Counted from the first letter of the stretch, positions 1 to 9,609 are shown. The stretch is 64,000 nucleotides of DNA from JALHVH01 sp963773685 (GCA_963773685.1 CAVZBY010000011.1:434001-498000), one strand, 5' to 3'. Translations and numbers: made by a program. Notes: generated from the sequence alone by a model not told the origin.

Positions 1-158
1 GTCGTCAACCGGACCTTGATGCCGTGCGGGTGGGTGGCCGAGCCCGTAAGGATATCCCGGACGACGCCCTCGGTCAGCCGGCCCGTGGGCTGGTCCTCTT
101 TTCGGACGACGCGCACGCGGGTCCCCGGCCTGAGAGAGCTTCGATCCGTGCCCTGCAT
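1..158 (-). CDS. ywbE: YwbE family protein, 3' end cut by window edge
   Basis: The visible 52 residues read MQGTDRSSLRPGTRVRVVRK and continue with D-Q-x-T-G-x-L-T-x-G-V-V-x-D-I-L-T and the block THPHGIKVRL, which is the conserved core of the small YwbE family (about 60-65 residues, function unknown). The family is a compact beta-rich protein with no assigned reaction. The start is the ATG at 158; the stop lies outside the window. It sits 12 bases downstream of the nadB stop on the same strand and may be the last gene of the nadC-nadB transcript. Family assignment is by recall of the motif; the role is unknown. Confidence 0.8.
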   Translation of the reverse strand, partial: MQGTDRSSLRPGTRVRVVRKEDQPTGRLTEGVVRDILTGSATHPHGIKVRLT

Positions 159-170
159 GCCCGGCCCGGC

Positions 171-1746
171 CTACTTGTCCTTCAGAAAGTGGGCGCCCTT
201 GCTGACGGGGTTGGCCAGCGCCGCGTGGGTGATCATCAGGGCGACCTCGATCCCGTGTTTCAGCCCGACGACCTTGGTGTCCATACGGGCCTGCTTGTAG
301 AACTGCTCGATGCGATGCCTCAGGTAATCGAGGTCGGCCTTGGCCCGCTCGAGACGCTTGCGGGTCCGGATGATGCCCGCATAGTTCCACATCGTCGAGC
401 GGATGGTCAGCCAATCCTGGTTGATGAGGGCAGGGTCGGCGTCCTCGCCCTTGGCGGGGTAATACCAACGGTGGATGTTCGCGGGTTTGACCGGAAGCGC
501 CGGATCGAACGTCGCGGCGATGTGCTTCGCCGACCGCGTCCCCCAGACGAGCCCCTCGAGGAGCGAGGTCGAGGCCAGGCGGTTGGCGCCGTGAAGGCCC
601 GTGCACGAGACCTCGCCGACGGCGAAGAGCCCCCGGAGCGAGGTCCGCCCCCAGCCGTCCGCCAGGACGCCCCCGCACGCATAGTGGGCGGCGGGGACGA
701 CGGGAATGGGCTCCTTGGAGATGTCGATGCCGACGGCTTTGCATGTCTTGTAGATGTAGGGGAATCGTTTCTTGATATCGACCTTGGCATAGGAGGCCAG
801 GTCCAACAGGACGTAGTTGGAGTTCGTGTTGATCATCTCTTCGTAGATGGCCCGGGTCACCTCGTCGCGCGGGGCCAATTCCCGCTGGGGGCTGTATTTC
901 TCCATGAACGTCCGGCCGTCCTTCGTCTTCAGCCGCGCCCCCTCCCCCCGGACGGTCTCCGAGATGAGGAAGCCGCCGGCGTCCCGGTTGTAGAGCGAGG
1001 TCGGATGGAACTGGATGTATTCCATGTTGATGATGCGGGCGCCGGCCCGGAGGGCCATGGCGTATCCCGCGCCGATCGCGTCCGGGGGATTGGACGTGTA
1101 GAGGAACACGGCGCCGCATCCGCCCGTCGCCAGGACCGTGTACGGGGCGATGAACGTCTCCACCCGCCCGGTCCGGTTGTCGAGGACGTAGGCCCCGACG
1201 CACCGGGGCTCGCGGTAGTAGGCGATGGGGTCCTTTCGCATGGTGCGGGATGGACAGCAGATCGACGGCCGTGTGGTCGGTGAACAGGGTGATGTTCGAA
1301 CGCTTCCTGAGGGCCCGGATGAACCGTCCCTCGATCGTCCGGCCCGTCGAGTCCTTGACGTGCAGGATGCGCCGCATCGAATGCCCGGCCTCCTGCGCAT
1401 AATCCAGCTTGTCCGGAGCGCTCCGGGAGAAAGGGATCTTCAGCTCATCGATGAGGATCGCGTCGACAAGCCCCTTGGCCTCCTCGGCCAGGATGCGCAC
1501 GGCTTCGGGATCGTTGACCCCGTCGCCGGCCTCGATGATGTCCTCCTCGAGGAGCTCGGGAAGATCGTCCTTTCCGAGCGAGACGATGCCGCCCTGGGCG
1601 TAGAAGGTGTTGGATTCCTCGGCCCGGGACGCCTTGGTGACGACCGCCACGCGGAGCCCCGCCTTGGCCGCTTCGAGCGCCGCGCTCGCGCCCGCGATCC
1701 CGCAGCCGATGACGAGAACGTCGAACTCCAAGCGCGCGTCGCCCAT
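171..1746 (-). CDS. nadB: L-aspartate oxidase NadB (one frameshift)
   Basis: FAD-dependent oxidation of L-aspartate to iminoaspartate, first step of de novo NAD synthesis, cytoplasmic. The N-terminus carries the FAD Rossmann motif GCGIAGASAALEAA and then FYAQGGIVSLGKDD, typical of NadB. Further on are THPTSLY-like (QFHPTSLY), the succinate-dehydrogenase-type block HYACGGVLAD and ends GAHFLKDK. About 525 residues in total, the family's usual size. Reading frame changes near position 1245, between TDHTAVDLLSIPHH and RKDPIAYYREP; a single-base indel restores one protein. The start ATG at 1746 overlaps the nadC stop (TGATG), so translation is probably coupled. No nadA is visible in the window. 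Confidence 0.9.
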
Positions 1747-2588
1747 CACGACCTCCGTCCGAACTCCAGGCTGATGTCGACCGACGCGATGGAATGGGTC
1801 AGGGCCCCGACCGAGATGTAGTCCGCGCCGATCGCCGCGATCTCCTGGCGCCCGCTCCAGGGTGACCTTTCCCGAAACCTCGACCGGGACGCGGCATCCG
1901 ACCCAGCTGATGACTCCCTTCATTTCGTCCAGGGGCATATTGTCGAGCATGATCATGTCGGCCCCGGCCTCGAGCGCTTCCCGGGCGCCCTCGAAGCTCG
2001 TCACCTCGACTTCGATCTTGATGCCCGCTGGGACCTTGGCCTTGGCCCGCCGGACGGCCTCGCCGACGCCCCCGACGATCGCGATGTGGTTGTCCTTGAT
2101 GAGGACCATATCGGACAGGCTCATCCTGTGGTTGACGCCGCCGCCCTGTTGGACGGCGTACTTCTCCAGGGCCCGCAGGACGGGCGTCGTCTTCCGCGTG
2201 TCCAGGACCCGCGTCTTCGTCCCTTCCAAGGCCTTCACGAAACGGCGCGTCAGCCGTGGCGATCCCGGAGAGGCGCTGGAGGAAGTTCAGGGCCGTGCGC
2301 TCGCCCTTGAGAAGGGCGATGGAGTTGCCCTCGAGTCGGGCCAGGACGTCTCCGGCCTTGAACTCCCGGCCGTCCTCGACCTCGACATCGAACGTGATCT
2401 TGGGATCGATCTTCGCAAAGACGAGCCAGGCCAGCCCGATCCCCGCCAGGACCCCGCTCTTCCTTGGCCAGAAGGACGGCCGTCGAAACGGAATCGGGAG
2501 GGATCAGGCTCTCCGACGTGACGTCCCCGGCCGGGATGTCCTCTTTCAAGGCCGCTTCGATGATGCCGTCGACGGTCTTGAGGTCCAT
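1746..2588 (-). CDS. nadC: Nicotinate-nucleotide pyrophosphorylase NadC (three frameshifts)
   Basis: Converts quinolinate and PRPP to nicotinate mononucleotide, CO2 and PPi. The start MDLKTVDGIIEAALKEDIPA is followed by GDVTSESLI, the NadC N-terminal signature. Then, in successive frames, come GNSIALLKGERTALNFLQRLSG, TRKTTPVLRALEKYAVQQGG, NHRMSLSDMVLIKDNHI and a C-terminal barrel strand with VEVSGKVT and DYISVGALTHS. Reading-frame changes are near 2458, 2255 and 1862. Joined length is about 280 residues, normal for NadC. A good promoter places the start at 2588; the upstream ATG at 2621 lies inside that promoter. Overlaps nadB by one base. Confidence 0.85.
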
Positions 2589-2597
2589 GGCAAAGGC

Positions 2598-2627
2598 ATT
2601 ATATGCTCCGCCGTCGCGCATTGTCCA
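2598..2627 (-). promoter_or_regulatory. Sigma70-type promoter of nadC-nadB
   Basis: On the minus strand TGGACA (2627-2622) is followed by an 18-base spacer and a perfect TATAAT (2603-2598). The -10 box ends 9 bases before the nadC ATG, so the transcript would have almost no leader. Confidence 0.6.
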
Positions 2628-2675
2628 CCCCTTGCCCGGCCTCGACGCCCTTGGCCGCTCCCCCTCGGGCTAGGG

Positions 2676-2705
2676 TTGTTAAGGGCCTCTCCGGAGTGAT
2701 ATCAT
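2676..2705 (+). promoter_or_regulatory. Promoter directly upstream of the flippase-like gene
   Basis: TTGTTA (2676-2681), an 18-base spacer and TATCAT (2700-2705). Only six bases separate the -10 box from the ATG at 2712, which implies a leaderless or nearly leaderless mRNA. No Shine-Dalgarno sequence precedes the ATG. Confidence 0.45.
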
Positions 2706-2711
2706 GCCTCC

Positions 2712-3728
2712 ATGAGCAATCGCCGGGCCGCCTATATCGCCATATCGCTGGCATTGTCCATCCTGCTCATAGGTCTGCTCATATCCAGGATCGACGCCGC
2801 GGAGCTCGGCCGGGCGCTCGCCCGGATCTTCGTCCCCGGCCTCCTGGCCTATATGGCGATCGCGCTCCTGGGGGCCGGGCTCAGGGCGTGGCGCTACAGG
2901 CTGTTCCTTCGCCCGAGGCCCGTCGGTTGGCCCGATATCCTGATGGCGACGTTCATCAGGAACAGCTTCGTGGACCTCCTCCCCGCGCGGCTCGGGTCCC
3001 TGTCCCTGATCTATGTCCTCAACAAGAGGCTCGGGTTCCCGTTCGAGGCCGCGACATCGGCATTCGTGGCCGCCTTCGCCTACGATTTCCTGACGCTCGC
3101 GCCGTTCGTCGTCGGGGCGGCGCTCATCGTCGGCCTCGGAGCGACCGCGATCTCGAGCCCGGCGCTCCTGGCGGTCGCCGGCGCCTTCTTCGTGGCCTGG
3201 GTCCTCGTCCTGGCGAGGCTCTCCTGGTTCTTCAGCCTGGCCATCCGGGTCTACGAAAGCGCCGCGCGGCTCTTCAGGCTGAACACGAAGAAATGGGCGG
3301 TCCCGGTGAAGGATAAGCTCGAGGCAACGGCGGAGAGCCTCGCCGTTATCCAAGAGAAGCGCCTGGCGCTTCCCTTCTTCGTCCTCTCGGTCGCGATCCG
3401 GGCCTGCAAGTACGTGTCGATCTATTTCCTGTTGTTCGCGCTGATGCGGAGCCTGGGATTCGGCTTTTCCGACCTGAGCGTCTGGAAGCTTATCCTGGGG
3501 ATAACCGGAGCCGAGCTCACATCGGCCCTTCCCATCAAGGGGCTCGCCGGATTCGGGACCTGGGAATCGGCGTGGGCGCTGACTTTCGGCCTGATGAACA
3601 TCGACCAGCGCTTCGCCGTCCTGTCCGGGCTCGGCGTGCACCTCGTTACGAACATCTTCGAGTATTCGCTCGGGATCGGAAGTCTTGTTATCCTCGCGTT
3701 GCCGTACCCGAGACGGAAGCGTTCGTAG
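2712..3728 (+). CDS. Lysylphosphatidylglycerol synthase-type transmembrane (UPF0104) protein
   Basis: 338 residues with about eight hydrophobic segments, beginning with one at residues 7-27. The block RNSFVDLLPARLGSLSLIYV and the later IKGLAGFGTWESAW match the transmembrane flippase-like domain of the UPF0104/LPG-synthase family. There is no C-terminal aminoacyl-transfer domain, so it is not MprF itself; stand-alone members are thought to move or modify membrane lipids or glycolipids, and the substrate here is unknown. It is divergent from nadC, with facing promoters in 120 bases, and precedes tldD by 75 bases. Confidence 0.8.
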   Translation: MSNRRAAYIAISLALSILLIGLLISRIDAAELGRALARIFVPGLLAYMAIALLGAGLRAWRYRLFLRPRPVGWPDILMATFIRNSFVDLLPARLGSLSLIYVLNKRLGFPFEAATSAFVAAFAYDFLTLAPFVVGAALIVGLGATAISSPALLAVAGAFFVAWVLVLARLSWFFSLAIRVYESAARLFRLNTKKWAVPVKDKLEATAESLAVIQEKRLALPFFVLSVAIRACKYVSIYFLLFALMRSLGFGFSDLSVWKLILGITGAELTSALPIKGLAGFGTWESAWALTFGLMNIDQRFAVLSGLGVHLVTNIFEYSLGIGSLVILALPYPRRKRS

Positions 3729-3791
3729 CCTCGCTCCCAGGGCCTCGTCTCGCCCGTCCCGGCCGTTTCGCTCGTCCGGCCCTTTATTGTG

Positions 3792-3797
3792 TATAAT
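3792..3797 (+). promoter_or_regulatory. -10 element of tldD-tldE
   Basis: Perfect TATAAT six bases before the ATG at 3804. No convincing -35 hexamer is visible at 16-18 bases. The position rules out the in-frame GTG at 3789 as start and suggests leaderless translation of tldD. Confidence 0.45.
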
Positions 3798-3803
3798 ACC
3801 GAT

Positions 3804-5219
3804 ATGCTTCCCTATATCGATCATTTCAGGCTCTCCGACGAGGACCTCCGGACGACGCTTGTCTTCGCTCTCTCGAAGGGCGGGGACTTCGCCGAGGTGT
3901 TCCTGGAGTACCGCGCCTATGATTACATCCTCATGGAGGACGACATCGTCAAGGAAACCGCCGAGAGCGTGGGGATCGGAATGGGGATACGGGTGCTCGC
4001 CGGCGAACAGACCGGTTACGGGTACACGAACGACCTTTCGCTCGAAAAGGTCCAGCGGGCCGCCCTGACCGCGGCGGCCATCGCCAAAGGAAGATACCGC
4101 AGCGCCCCCCTCCGTATCAAGCCGCGCACCCTTCGGGGGGATGTGGCCCGCGTCATCCGCCCGGCGCACGCGGCCGGCATGGCGAAGAAGATCGGCCTGG
4201 TCCGGGAAGCCTACGACGCCGCCCGCCACTTCGATCCCCGTATCGCCAAGGTCAAGGCGTCGCTCCAGGACAGCGTCCAGTACGTCGCCATCGCGAACTC
4301 CGAAGGCCTGCGCATCCGGGATGTCCGTCCGATGGTCCGGCTGACCTGCGTCGCCATCTCCGAGAAGGATGGAAGGCGGGAGTCCGGATACTGGGGCGGG
4401 GGCGGCCGCGTCGGCCTGGAATATTTCAAGGACGTCCTGACGCCCGCTCGGATCGGCGCGGAAGCGGCCGCCGAGGCCGTCCTCCTGCTCGACGCCGTGG
4501 ACGCTCCGGCCGGAGAGATGCCCATCGTCCTCTCCCCCGGCCATAGCGGCGTTCTCATCCACGAGGCCGTCGGCCATCTCCTCGAGGCCGATTTCAACCG
4601 CAAGAAGACGTCCGTCTTCTGGAACAAGATGGGGAAGAAGGTCGGGACGGACCAGGTCACGATCTACGACGACCCGACCATCCCGGCGTCCCGCGGCTCC
4701 TACAACGTCGACGACGAGGGAACTGTGCCGCGCAGGACGCTCCTCATCGACAAGGGCGTCGTCGCGGGCCTGCTCCAGGACAGGCTCTCGGCCCGGCTCA
4801 TGAAGAGGCCCCTCACCGGTCACGGGCGGCGGCAGGACTACAGCCATTGGCCCGTCCCCCGGATGGCCAACACCTATATCGACCGGGGCGAATACGACCC
4901 GGCCGAGATCCTCGCCTCCGTCAGGAAGGGCTTCTACGTGGACAGCCTCCAGGGCGGCCAGGTCGAGGACTCCGGGAAGTTCACGTTCTCCGTCAGCCTG
5001 GGGCATCTCATCGAGGACGGGAGGCTCACGGCGCCCGTCCGTCAGGCCACGCTCATCGGAACGAACATCGACATCCTGAAGAGGCTCGTTTGCGTCGGCT
5101 CCGACCTCGCCTTCGGCCTTCCGACGGGGACCTGCAGCAAGGAAGGCCAGGACGTCCCCGTGAACGACGGCTGCCCGACGATGAAGATCTCCCGGATGAC
5201 GGTCGGAGGCCGGAGATGA
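3804..5219 (+). CDS. tldD: Metalloprotease TldD
   Basis: Zinc peptidase subunit of the TldD/TldE heterodimer, which in E. coli trims microcin B17 and other peptides and degrades unfolded substrates in the cytoplasm. The zinc motif HEAVGH lies at residues 253-258, preceded by PIVLSPGHSGVLI; further conserved blocks are GSYNVDDEG and the C-terminal GSDLAFGLPTGTCSKEGQ with VNDGCPTMKISRM. 471 residues, normal for TldD. The next gene, tldE, begins inside the stop codon (ATGA), so the two subunits are translationally coupled. No natural substrate gene is recognisable nearby. Confidence 0.93.
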   Translation: MLPYIDHFRLSDEDLRTTLVFALSKGGDFAEVFLEYRAYDYILMEDDIVKETAESVGIGMGIRVLAGEQTGYGYTNDLSLEKVQRAALTAAAIAKGRYRSAPLRIKPRTLRGDVARVIRPAHAAGMAKKIGLVREAYDAARHFDPRIAKVKASLQDSVQYVAIANSEGLRIRDVRPMVRLTCVAISEKDGRRESGYWGGGGRVGLEYFKDVLTPARIGAEAAAEAVLLLDAVDAPAGEMPIVLSPGHSGVLIHEAVGHLLEADFNRKKTSVFWNKMGKKVGTDQVTIYDDPTIPASRGSYNVDDEGTVPRRTLLIDKGVVAGLLQDRLSARLMKRPLTGHGRRQDYSHWPVPRMANTYIDRGEYDPAEILASVRKGFYVDSLQGGQVEDSGKFTFSVSLGHLIEDGRLTAPVRQATLIGTNIDILKRLVCVGSDLAFGLPTGTCSKEGQDVPVNDGCPTMKISRMTVGGRR

Positions 5220-6535
5220 GAGAGCTTGCCGAAAGGCTCGTGGCCTGGGGGAAGGCCTATGGGGCCGACGAGATCGAGGTCTCGGTCGTCGAAGGCCGGG
5301 AGTTCAGCGTCGACGTCCGGCGCGGCCGGATCGAGAACCTCGTCGAGGCCGGGTCCCGGGTCCTCGGGCTGAGGGTCATCAAGGACAAGCGGACGGCCGT
5401 CGCCAGCTCGTCGGACCTCGAGCCCGGGACGCTCCGGCGCCTCGTGAGGAACGCCGTCCGGAGGGCGGAGCTCGCCGAGCCCGACCCGTTCGCCGGGCTC
5501 GCCCCGCTGACGCCGTCGACCGTGGACGCGGCGTCGCTCAGGCTCCATGATCCCGAGGTCCCCGCCCTCGCTCCCCAGACGATGATCGGGATGGCCCTCG
5601 AGACCGAGAGGATCGCCCTGGCCGACAAGCGCATCACGAATTCCTACGGGGCGAGCTTTTCGAGCGACGACGCCCGCGTCTTCCTGGCGAACTCGAACGG
5701 CTTCTCCGGCGGCTACTCCGGCACGTATTGCGGCCTGGGGGTCGGACTCCAGGCCGGGAGCACGAACGACCGGGTCGAGGATTCCTGGTATTCCTCGAAG
5801 CGCTTTTTCCACGAGCTCGCCTCGCCCGAGGCGGTGGCCAGGAAGGCCGTCGAGCGTACGGTCCGTCAGCTCCGGCCGCGGAAGGTCAGCACGAAGAACG
5901 TCCCGGTCGTCTTCGAGCCCACGATGACCTCATGGGTCCTGGGGTTCCTGTTCTCCTGTATCGCCGGGACGTCGGTGTACCAAAAGGCCTCGTTCCTTTC
6001 CGAAAAGCTCGGGGCACGGATCGGGAATCCTCTCGTCGACGTCGTCGACGACGGCCTCATCCCCGGCGAGCTCGGGTCCCGGCCGTTCGACTCCGACGGC
6101 ATCCCCTGCCGCCGGACCGTCGTCGTCGACAAGGGCGTCCTCCGGAGCTTCCTGTGCAACGTCTACGCGGCCCGGAAGCTCGGCCTCGAGACGACCGGAA
6201 ACGCCGACGGCGGCGGGGTCAGCCCCCATAACTTTTCCCTGGCGCCGGGGACGAGCGCCCCGGAGGAGATCGTCCGTTCGGTCAAGGAGGGCCTCCTACT
6301 CACCCGGACCCTGGGGCACGGGCTCAACTCCGTGACCGGCGATATCTCCCGCGGCGCCTTCGGCCTGTGGATCGAGAACGGCGAGGTCGCCTTCCCGGTC
6401 TCCGAGATCACGATCTCCGGGAACCTCGGCGCCCTCCTCGAGGGCATCGAAATGGTCGGCAACGACCTTGAATTCCTGAGCCCGGTCGCCGGCCCCACCA
6501 TCAAGGTGGCCGGAATGACCGTGGCCGGGGAATGA
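5216..6535 (+). CDS. tldE: TldE/PmbA, partner subunit of TldD
   Basis: 439 residues, same fold as TldD but without the HExxxH zinc motif, as expected for the TldE subunit that completes the heterodimer. Recognisable blocks are RRGRIENLVEAGSRVLGLRV near residue 30, PVVFEPTMTSWVLGFLF in the middle, DSDGIPCRRTVVVDKGVL, and the C-terminal GNDLEFLSPVAGPTIKVAGM. The ATG overlaps the tldD stop by four bases. The gene ends 33 bases before the convergent nitroreductase. Confidence 0.92.
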   Translation: MRELAERLVAWGKAYGADEIEVSVVEGREFSVDVRRGRIENLVEAGSRVLGLRVIKDKRTAVASSSDLEPGTLRRLVRNAVRRAELAEPDPFAGLAPLTPSTVDAASLRLHDPEVPALAPQTMIGMALETERIALADKRITNSYGASFSSDDARVFLANSNGFSGGYSGTYCGLGVGLQAGSTNDRVEDSWYSSKRFFHELASPEAVARKAVERTVRQLRPRKVSTKNVPVVFEPTMTSWVLGFLFSCIAGTSVYQKASFLSEKLGARIGNPLVDVVDDGLIPGELGSRPFDSDGIPCRRTVVVDKGVLRSFLCNVYAARKLGLETTGNADGGGVSPHNFSLAPGTSAPEEIVRSVKEGLLLTRTLGHGLNSVTGDISRGAFGLWIENGEVAFPVSEITISGNLGALLEGIEMVGNDLEFLSPVAGPTIKVAGMTVAGE

Positions 6536-6568
6536 TCGGCCCGCGGCGGGCGGGAGTTCGCCTCCGGG

Positions 6569-7147
6569 CTAGAACCTGTTGATGTGGAGGACGTCCGTCC
6601 TCTTTCTCTTCGGGACGTGCAGGGTCCCGTTCGCGTCCTTCCAGTAGCGGCACGAATCCCCGTACTCTTCGGCGACCGGCGCCTCCGCCGGAAAGCCGAG
6701 CGCGAGGACGGAATCGATCCTGTAGGCATCCGGGACCTCGAGGAGGACACGAAGCCGGTCCCTGTCTATGGACAGAAGCCAACAGCTCGCGACGCCCTCA
6801 CCGGCCGCGGCCAGGATCATGTTCTCCTGGGCCGCCCCGACATCGTATTCGTACATCTTCTCGCGGACCGTCGCGTTGACGAGAACGATGACGTAGGCCG
6901 ACGGCTCGCGCCCGGGAGCCGGGTTCCCCGCCGGAGCGATGTAGGCCGCCCACTTCAGGCAGGAAAAGACCTCGTCGCGGACGGAGGGTTCGTCCACGAG
7001 GACGAACTCGAGCGGCTGGAGGTTGGCGGCTGAGGGCGCCAGCCGCCCCGCGTCCACAAGGGATTCGAGTACGGCGCGCGGGACCGGGTCCGGCTTGAAC
7101 TGCCGTACCGTCCGCCTGGAGACGATCAGGTCGAAAGCGTTCTTCAT
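6569..7147 (-). CDS. Nitroreductase family protein
   Basis: 192 residues. The N-terminal SRRTVRQFKPDPVPRAVLE and LAPSAANLQPLEFV are the FMN-binding N-terminal blocks of the nitroreductase fold, and VGAAQENMILAAAGEGVASC with LALGFPAEAP forms the C-terminal part. Such proteins are FMN-dependent NAD(P)H oxidoreductases; the physiological substrate cannot be read from the sequence. It runs on the same strand as the MFS gene upstream (70 bases away), and converges with tldE. Confidence 0.88.
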   Translation of the reverse strand: MKNAFDLIVSRRTVRQFKPDPVPRAVLESLVDAGRLAPSAANLQPLEFVLVDEPSVRDEVFSCLKWAAYIAPAGNPAPGREPSAYVIVLVNATVREKMYEYDVGAAQENMILAAAGEGVASCWLLSIDRDRLRVLLEVPDAYRIDSVLALGFPAEAPVAEEYGDSCRYWKDANGTLHVPKRKRTDVLHINRF

Positions 7148-7217
7148 TATGTTCCTCCGGTGTCCGACGACCCAAGAATGCCTTTTATCCGCGCCCGATG
7201 CAAGACGCGGCCGCGTC

Positions 7218-8399
7218 CTAGCGGTCCGTCTCCGTCCGGGGAGCCTTGGCCATGAATATCAACGTCGAGGCCAGGAGGAGAAGGCCGGCGCCCACGTACA
7301 TGCCCCGGTAGCCCACCCGGTCGGAAACCCAGCCGAAGAAAGGCGCCCCAATGCCCATGCCGACGTCGAAGAGGGACAGGTACAGGCTGATGGCCAGCCC
7401 CTTGTTCGCGCGCCCCAGGAAATCGATGATGTAGGTGCTCAGGGCGGGAAAGATGAGCCCCTGCCCCAGCCCTCCGACGAAGCCCGTCAGGATGAGCGTG
7501 CCGAAAGAATTCATCCGCGAAAGGACGAACAGGTTCAGGCCGATGATGACCGCGGCCAGGATGACGATCCGCTTCCGGCCGTACCGGTCCGAGAGGTCGG
7601 CGATGGTGAAGCGCGTCAGGATGGCGGCCAGGGAAAAGACAAGAAAGAAGGGCCCCACGCGCGCGATCCCGACGGAGGCCCCGAACAGGGCGACGAAATA
7701 GATCATCGTCCCCCGCACGGCCCCGTGGAAGATGGGCATGGCCGCGATGACGAGAAGGGAGATCGCCGGGACGTTCCGAAGCGGCGCCGCGGCCGGGGCG
7801 GACGGCTCCGCGCGGGGGCACGCGGGCGATCTCCGGGTCAGGAACAGACAGATGAGCGCCGCGACAAGGAAAACAAAGGCCGCGTCGAACATCCCGCCGA
7901 AGCCGGACCGGCGGATGAGCTCCTCGGCAAGGAGCGGGCCCAAGGCATTGGCGACGAGCCCCGCGACCCCGATGATGCCCATCGACCGGGCCAGGCTCGC
8001 GGCCGGAGCGAAATCGGAGCAGACCCCGATCGTCGCGGTCATGCCCACGCCCCAGCCGACGCCCGAAACCGCCCGGAGGAGGAGGGGAAACGCGCCGGCG
8101 TCCCTAACGAGATGGAACAGGGGGACGGTCGCGGCGAGGACGACGATGCCCCAAAGCGCGAACCGCCGTCCCCCGCGGCGGTCGATGGCGCGACCGAAGA
8201 CCGGGCGCGCGAGAATGGCGAGGACGCTGTGGATCCCCATGATGAGCCCGACCCGGCCCTTGGAAGGGCCGAACCCTCCCAGGAAAAGGGGCAGGAGGAA
8301 GAACATGGACACGGACATGTAGAGGAAGAGGTAGCCGAACAGGGCGACGATGAAGTCCCTGTTCCAGAACGTCTCGCGGCCCGCTTTCCGTCCGTCCAT
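7218..8399 (-). CDS. MFS transporter
   Basis: 393 residues with twelve hydrophobic segments in two halves. The loop between TM2 and TM3 reads ARPVFGRAIDRRGGRRFALW and the equivalent loop in the second half TIADLSDRYGRKRIVILAA, the GxxxDRxGRR/K signature of the major facilitator superfamily. The sequence looks most like efflux-type MFS proteins, but the substrate is not identifiable. The gene ends 70 bases before the nitroreductase, so cotranscription is possible. Confidence 0.87.
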   Translation of the reverse strand: MDGRKAGRETFWNRDFIVALFGYLFLYMSVSMFFLLPLFLGGFGPSKGRVGLIMGIHSVLAILARPVFGRAIDRRGGRRFALWGIVVLAATVPLFHLVRDAGAFPLLLRAVSGVGWGVGMTATIGVCSDFAPAASLARSMGIIGVAGLVANALGPLLAEELIRRSGFGGMFDAAFVFLVAALICLFLTRRSPACPRAEPSAPAAAPLRNVPAISLLVIAAMPIFHGAVRGTMIYFVALFGASVGIARVGPFFLVFSLAAILTRFTIADLSDRYGRKRIVILAAVIIGLNLFVLSRMNSFGTLILTGFVGGLGQGLIFPALSTYIIDFLGRANKGLAISLYLSLFDVGMGIGAPFFGWVSDRVGYRGMYVGAGLLLLASTLIFMAKAPRTETDR

Positions 8400-8710
8400 C
8401 AGGGACCGATTTTAGGACATTGCCGGAGCTTTCACAAGACGCGCCGGGAGACGGGATCCGGGAGCTGGCGGGTCCGGGAGGGGGAGGTAATGCTGGCTGT
8501 TTGATCTGGGGAAATATCTTATTGAAAAGGGATATTGAAGGAGGGTATCTTCTGATACTCTATACAGCCAGCCAAATAGAGCTTGAAATAATTATAGCAC
8601 GCGGGCGCGAAAAATCAAGGGTCCCGGCCCGCCTGCCTCCGGGAATTGACCTTCGCGGCCGGGTATGATAAAAGAACGGAAGGCTCACAGGAACGCGACC
8701 CGGGCAAACC
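8400..8710. other. Intergenic region, AT-rich centre, no gene found
   Basis: Divergent spacer between the MFS and YitT genes. The part from about 8510 to 8610 is distinctly AT-rich compared with its surroundings, as expected for promoters in both directions, but I see no -35/-10 pair with good spacing. TATGAT at 8664-8669 could be a -10 for the YitT gene. No open reading frame of plausible coding character. Confidence 0.4.
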
Positions 8711-9583
8711 ATGAGAACCACAGCGACGATCATCCGCAAACGCACGACCCCCGTCTTCCTCATCGTGATCGGCTGCACGATCATGGGGCTTTCCTACGCG
8801 CTGTTCCTCATCCCCCATCACTTCGTCCCCGGCGGCGTCTCGGGCCTGGCCATCATCCTGAACTACTTCTTCAAGCTCCCGGTCGGGGCGATGATCATCG
8901 TCCTCAACATCCCCATCTTCCTCTTCGGCCTCCGGACGATGGGCAAGAAGTACGTCCTGAAGAGCCTCATCGGCATGGTCCTCTCGTCGGTCATGATCGA
9001 CGTCTTCGACGAGATCCTCAAGGTCCGTTCGGCGACCGACAACAAGGTCCTGGCCTCGATCTACGGCGGCATCCTCCTCGGCATCGGCCTGGGGATCGTC
9101 TTCCGGGGCCGGGCCTCGACGGGCGGCTCCGACATCATCGGCATGGTCGTCAGCAAGTACACCGGCATCTCCATCGGCTTCGGGATCCTCGTCGCGGACT
9201 TCGTCATCATCTCCGCCTCGGGATTCGCCTTCCGCGATCTCGAAGCGCCCCTCTACGGATACATCGTCCTCTTCCTCTCGACCAAGGTCATCGACATGAT
9301 CCTCGAAGGGTGGAACTACTCGAAGCTCGTCCTCATCACGTCCACGCGGACCGCCGAGATCGAGGATTTCATCCTGAACACGCTCGAGCGGAGCGGGACG
9401 GCCCTCCGGTCGCGCTCCCTCTACCTCAACCGCGAGGGGGAGGTCATCCTCACGGTCATCCACCGCAAGCAGCTGGCCGAGCTGAGGGACTTCGTCCGGG
9501 AGATCGACCCCCAGGCCTTCGTCATCATCAACGACACCTATGACGTGCTCGGCAAGGGCTTCAAGTCCACGCTCTTCACCTGA
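8711..9583 (+). CDS. YitT family membrane protein (DUF161/DUF2179)
   Basis: 290 residues. The first 200 contain five or six hydrophobic helices including LFLIPHHFVPGGVSGLAI, the YitT (DUF161) signature, and GRASTGGSDIIGMVVSKYTG. The C-terminal part, from about residue 215, has VLITSTRTAEIEDFILNTL and ends IDPQAFVIINDTYDVLGKGF, the DUF2179 domain usual in this family. Inner-membrane protein of unknown transport role. It stands alone, with a REP-like palindrome directly after its stop. Confidence 0.88.
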   Translation: MRTTATIIRKRTTPVFLIVIGCTIMGLSYALFLIPHHFVPGGVSGLAIILNYFFKLPVGAMIIVLNIPIFLFGLRTMGKKYVLKSLIGMVLSSVMIDVFDEILKVRSATDNKVLASIYGGILLGIGLGIVFRGRASTGGSDIIGMVVSKYTGISIGFGILVADFVIISASGFAFRDLEAPLYGYIVLFLSTKVIDMILEGWNYSKLVLITSTRTAEIEDFILNTLERSGTALRSRSLYLNREGEVILTVIHRKQLAELRDFVREIDPQAFVIINDTYDVLGKGFKSTLFT

Positions 9584-9589
9584 TCCATA

Positions 9590-9609
9590 GCTCAGGCTCG
9601 GGCCGAGGC
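9590..9609. repeat. REP-like palindrome, copy 1
   Basis: GCTCAGGCTCGGGCCGAGGC, starting seven bases after the YitT stop. On the opposite strand it resembles the right arm of the repeat at 54074-54096 (GCCTCGG...AGCCTGAGC). See the dispersed-repeat finding. Confidence 0.45.

Noticed and set aside
24..1283. Long plus-strand open frame opposite nadB
   Set aside because: It is the antisense shadow of nadB in GC-rich DNA; its translation is Arg/Gly/Asp-rich with no family signal, whereas the minus strand gives clear NadB motifs.
2588..2621. Upstream ATG at 2621 as the nadC start
   Set aside because: It lies inside the -35/-10 region of a good promoter and would add residues not seen in NadC.
2679..5006. 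775-codon minus-strand open frame opposite the UPF0104 and tldD genes
   Set aside because: Low-complexity Asp/Glu/Arg/Gly composition, no motif, and the opposite strand carries a complete tldD and membrane protein.
8646..8669. TTGACC with TATGAT as a promoter of the YitT gene
   Set aside because: The spacing is only 12 bases, too short for a sigma70-type promoter.
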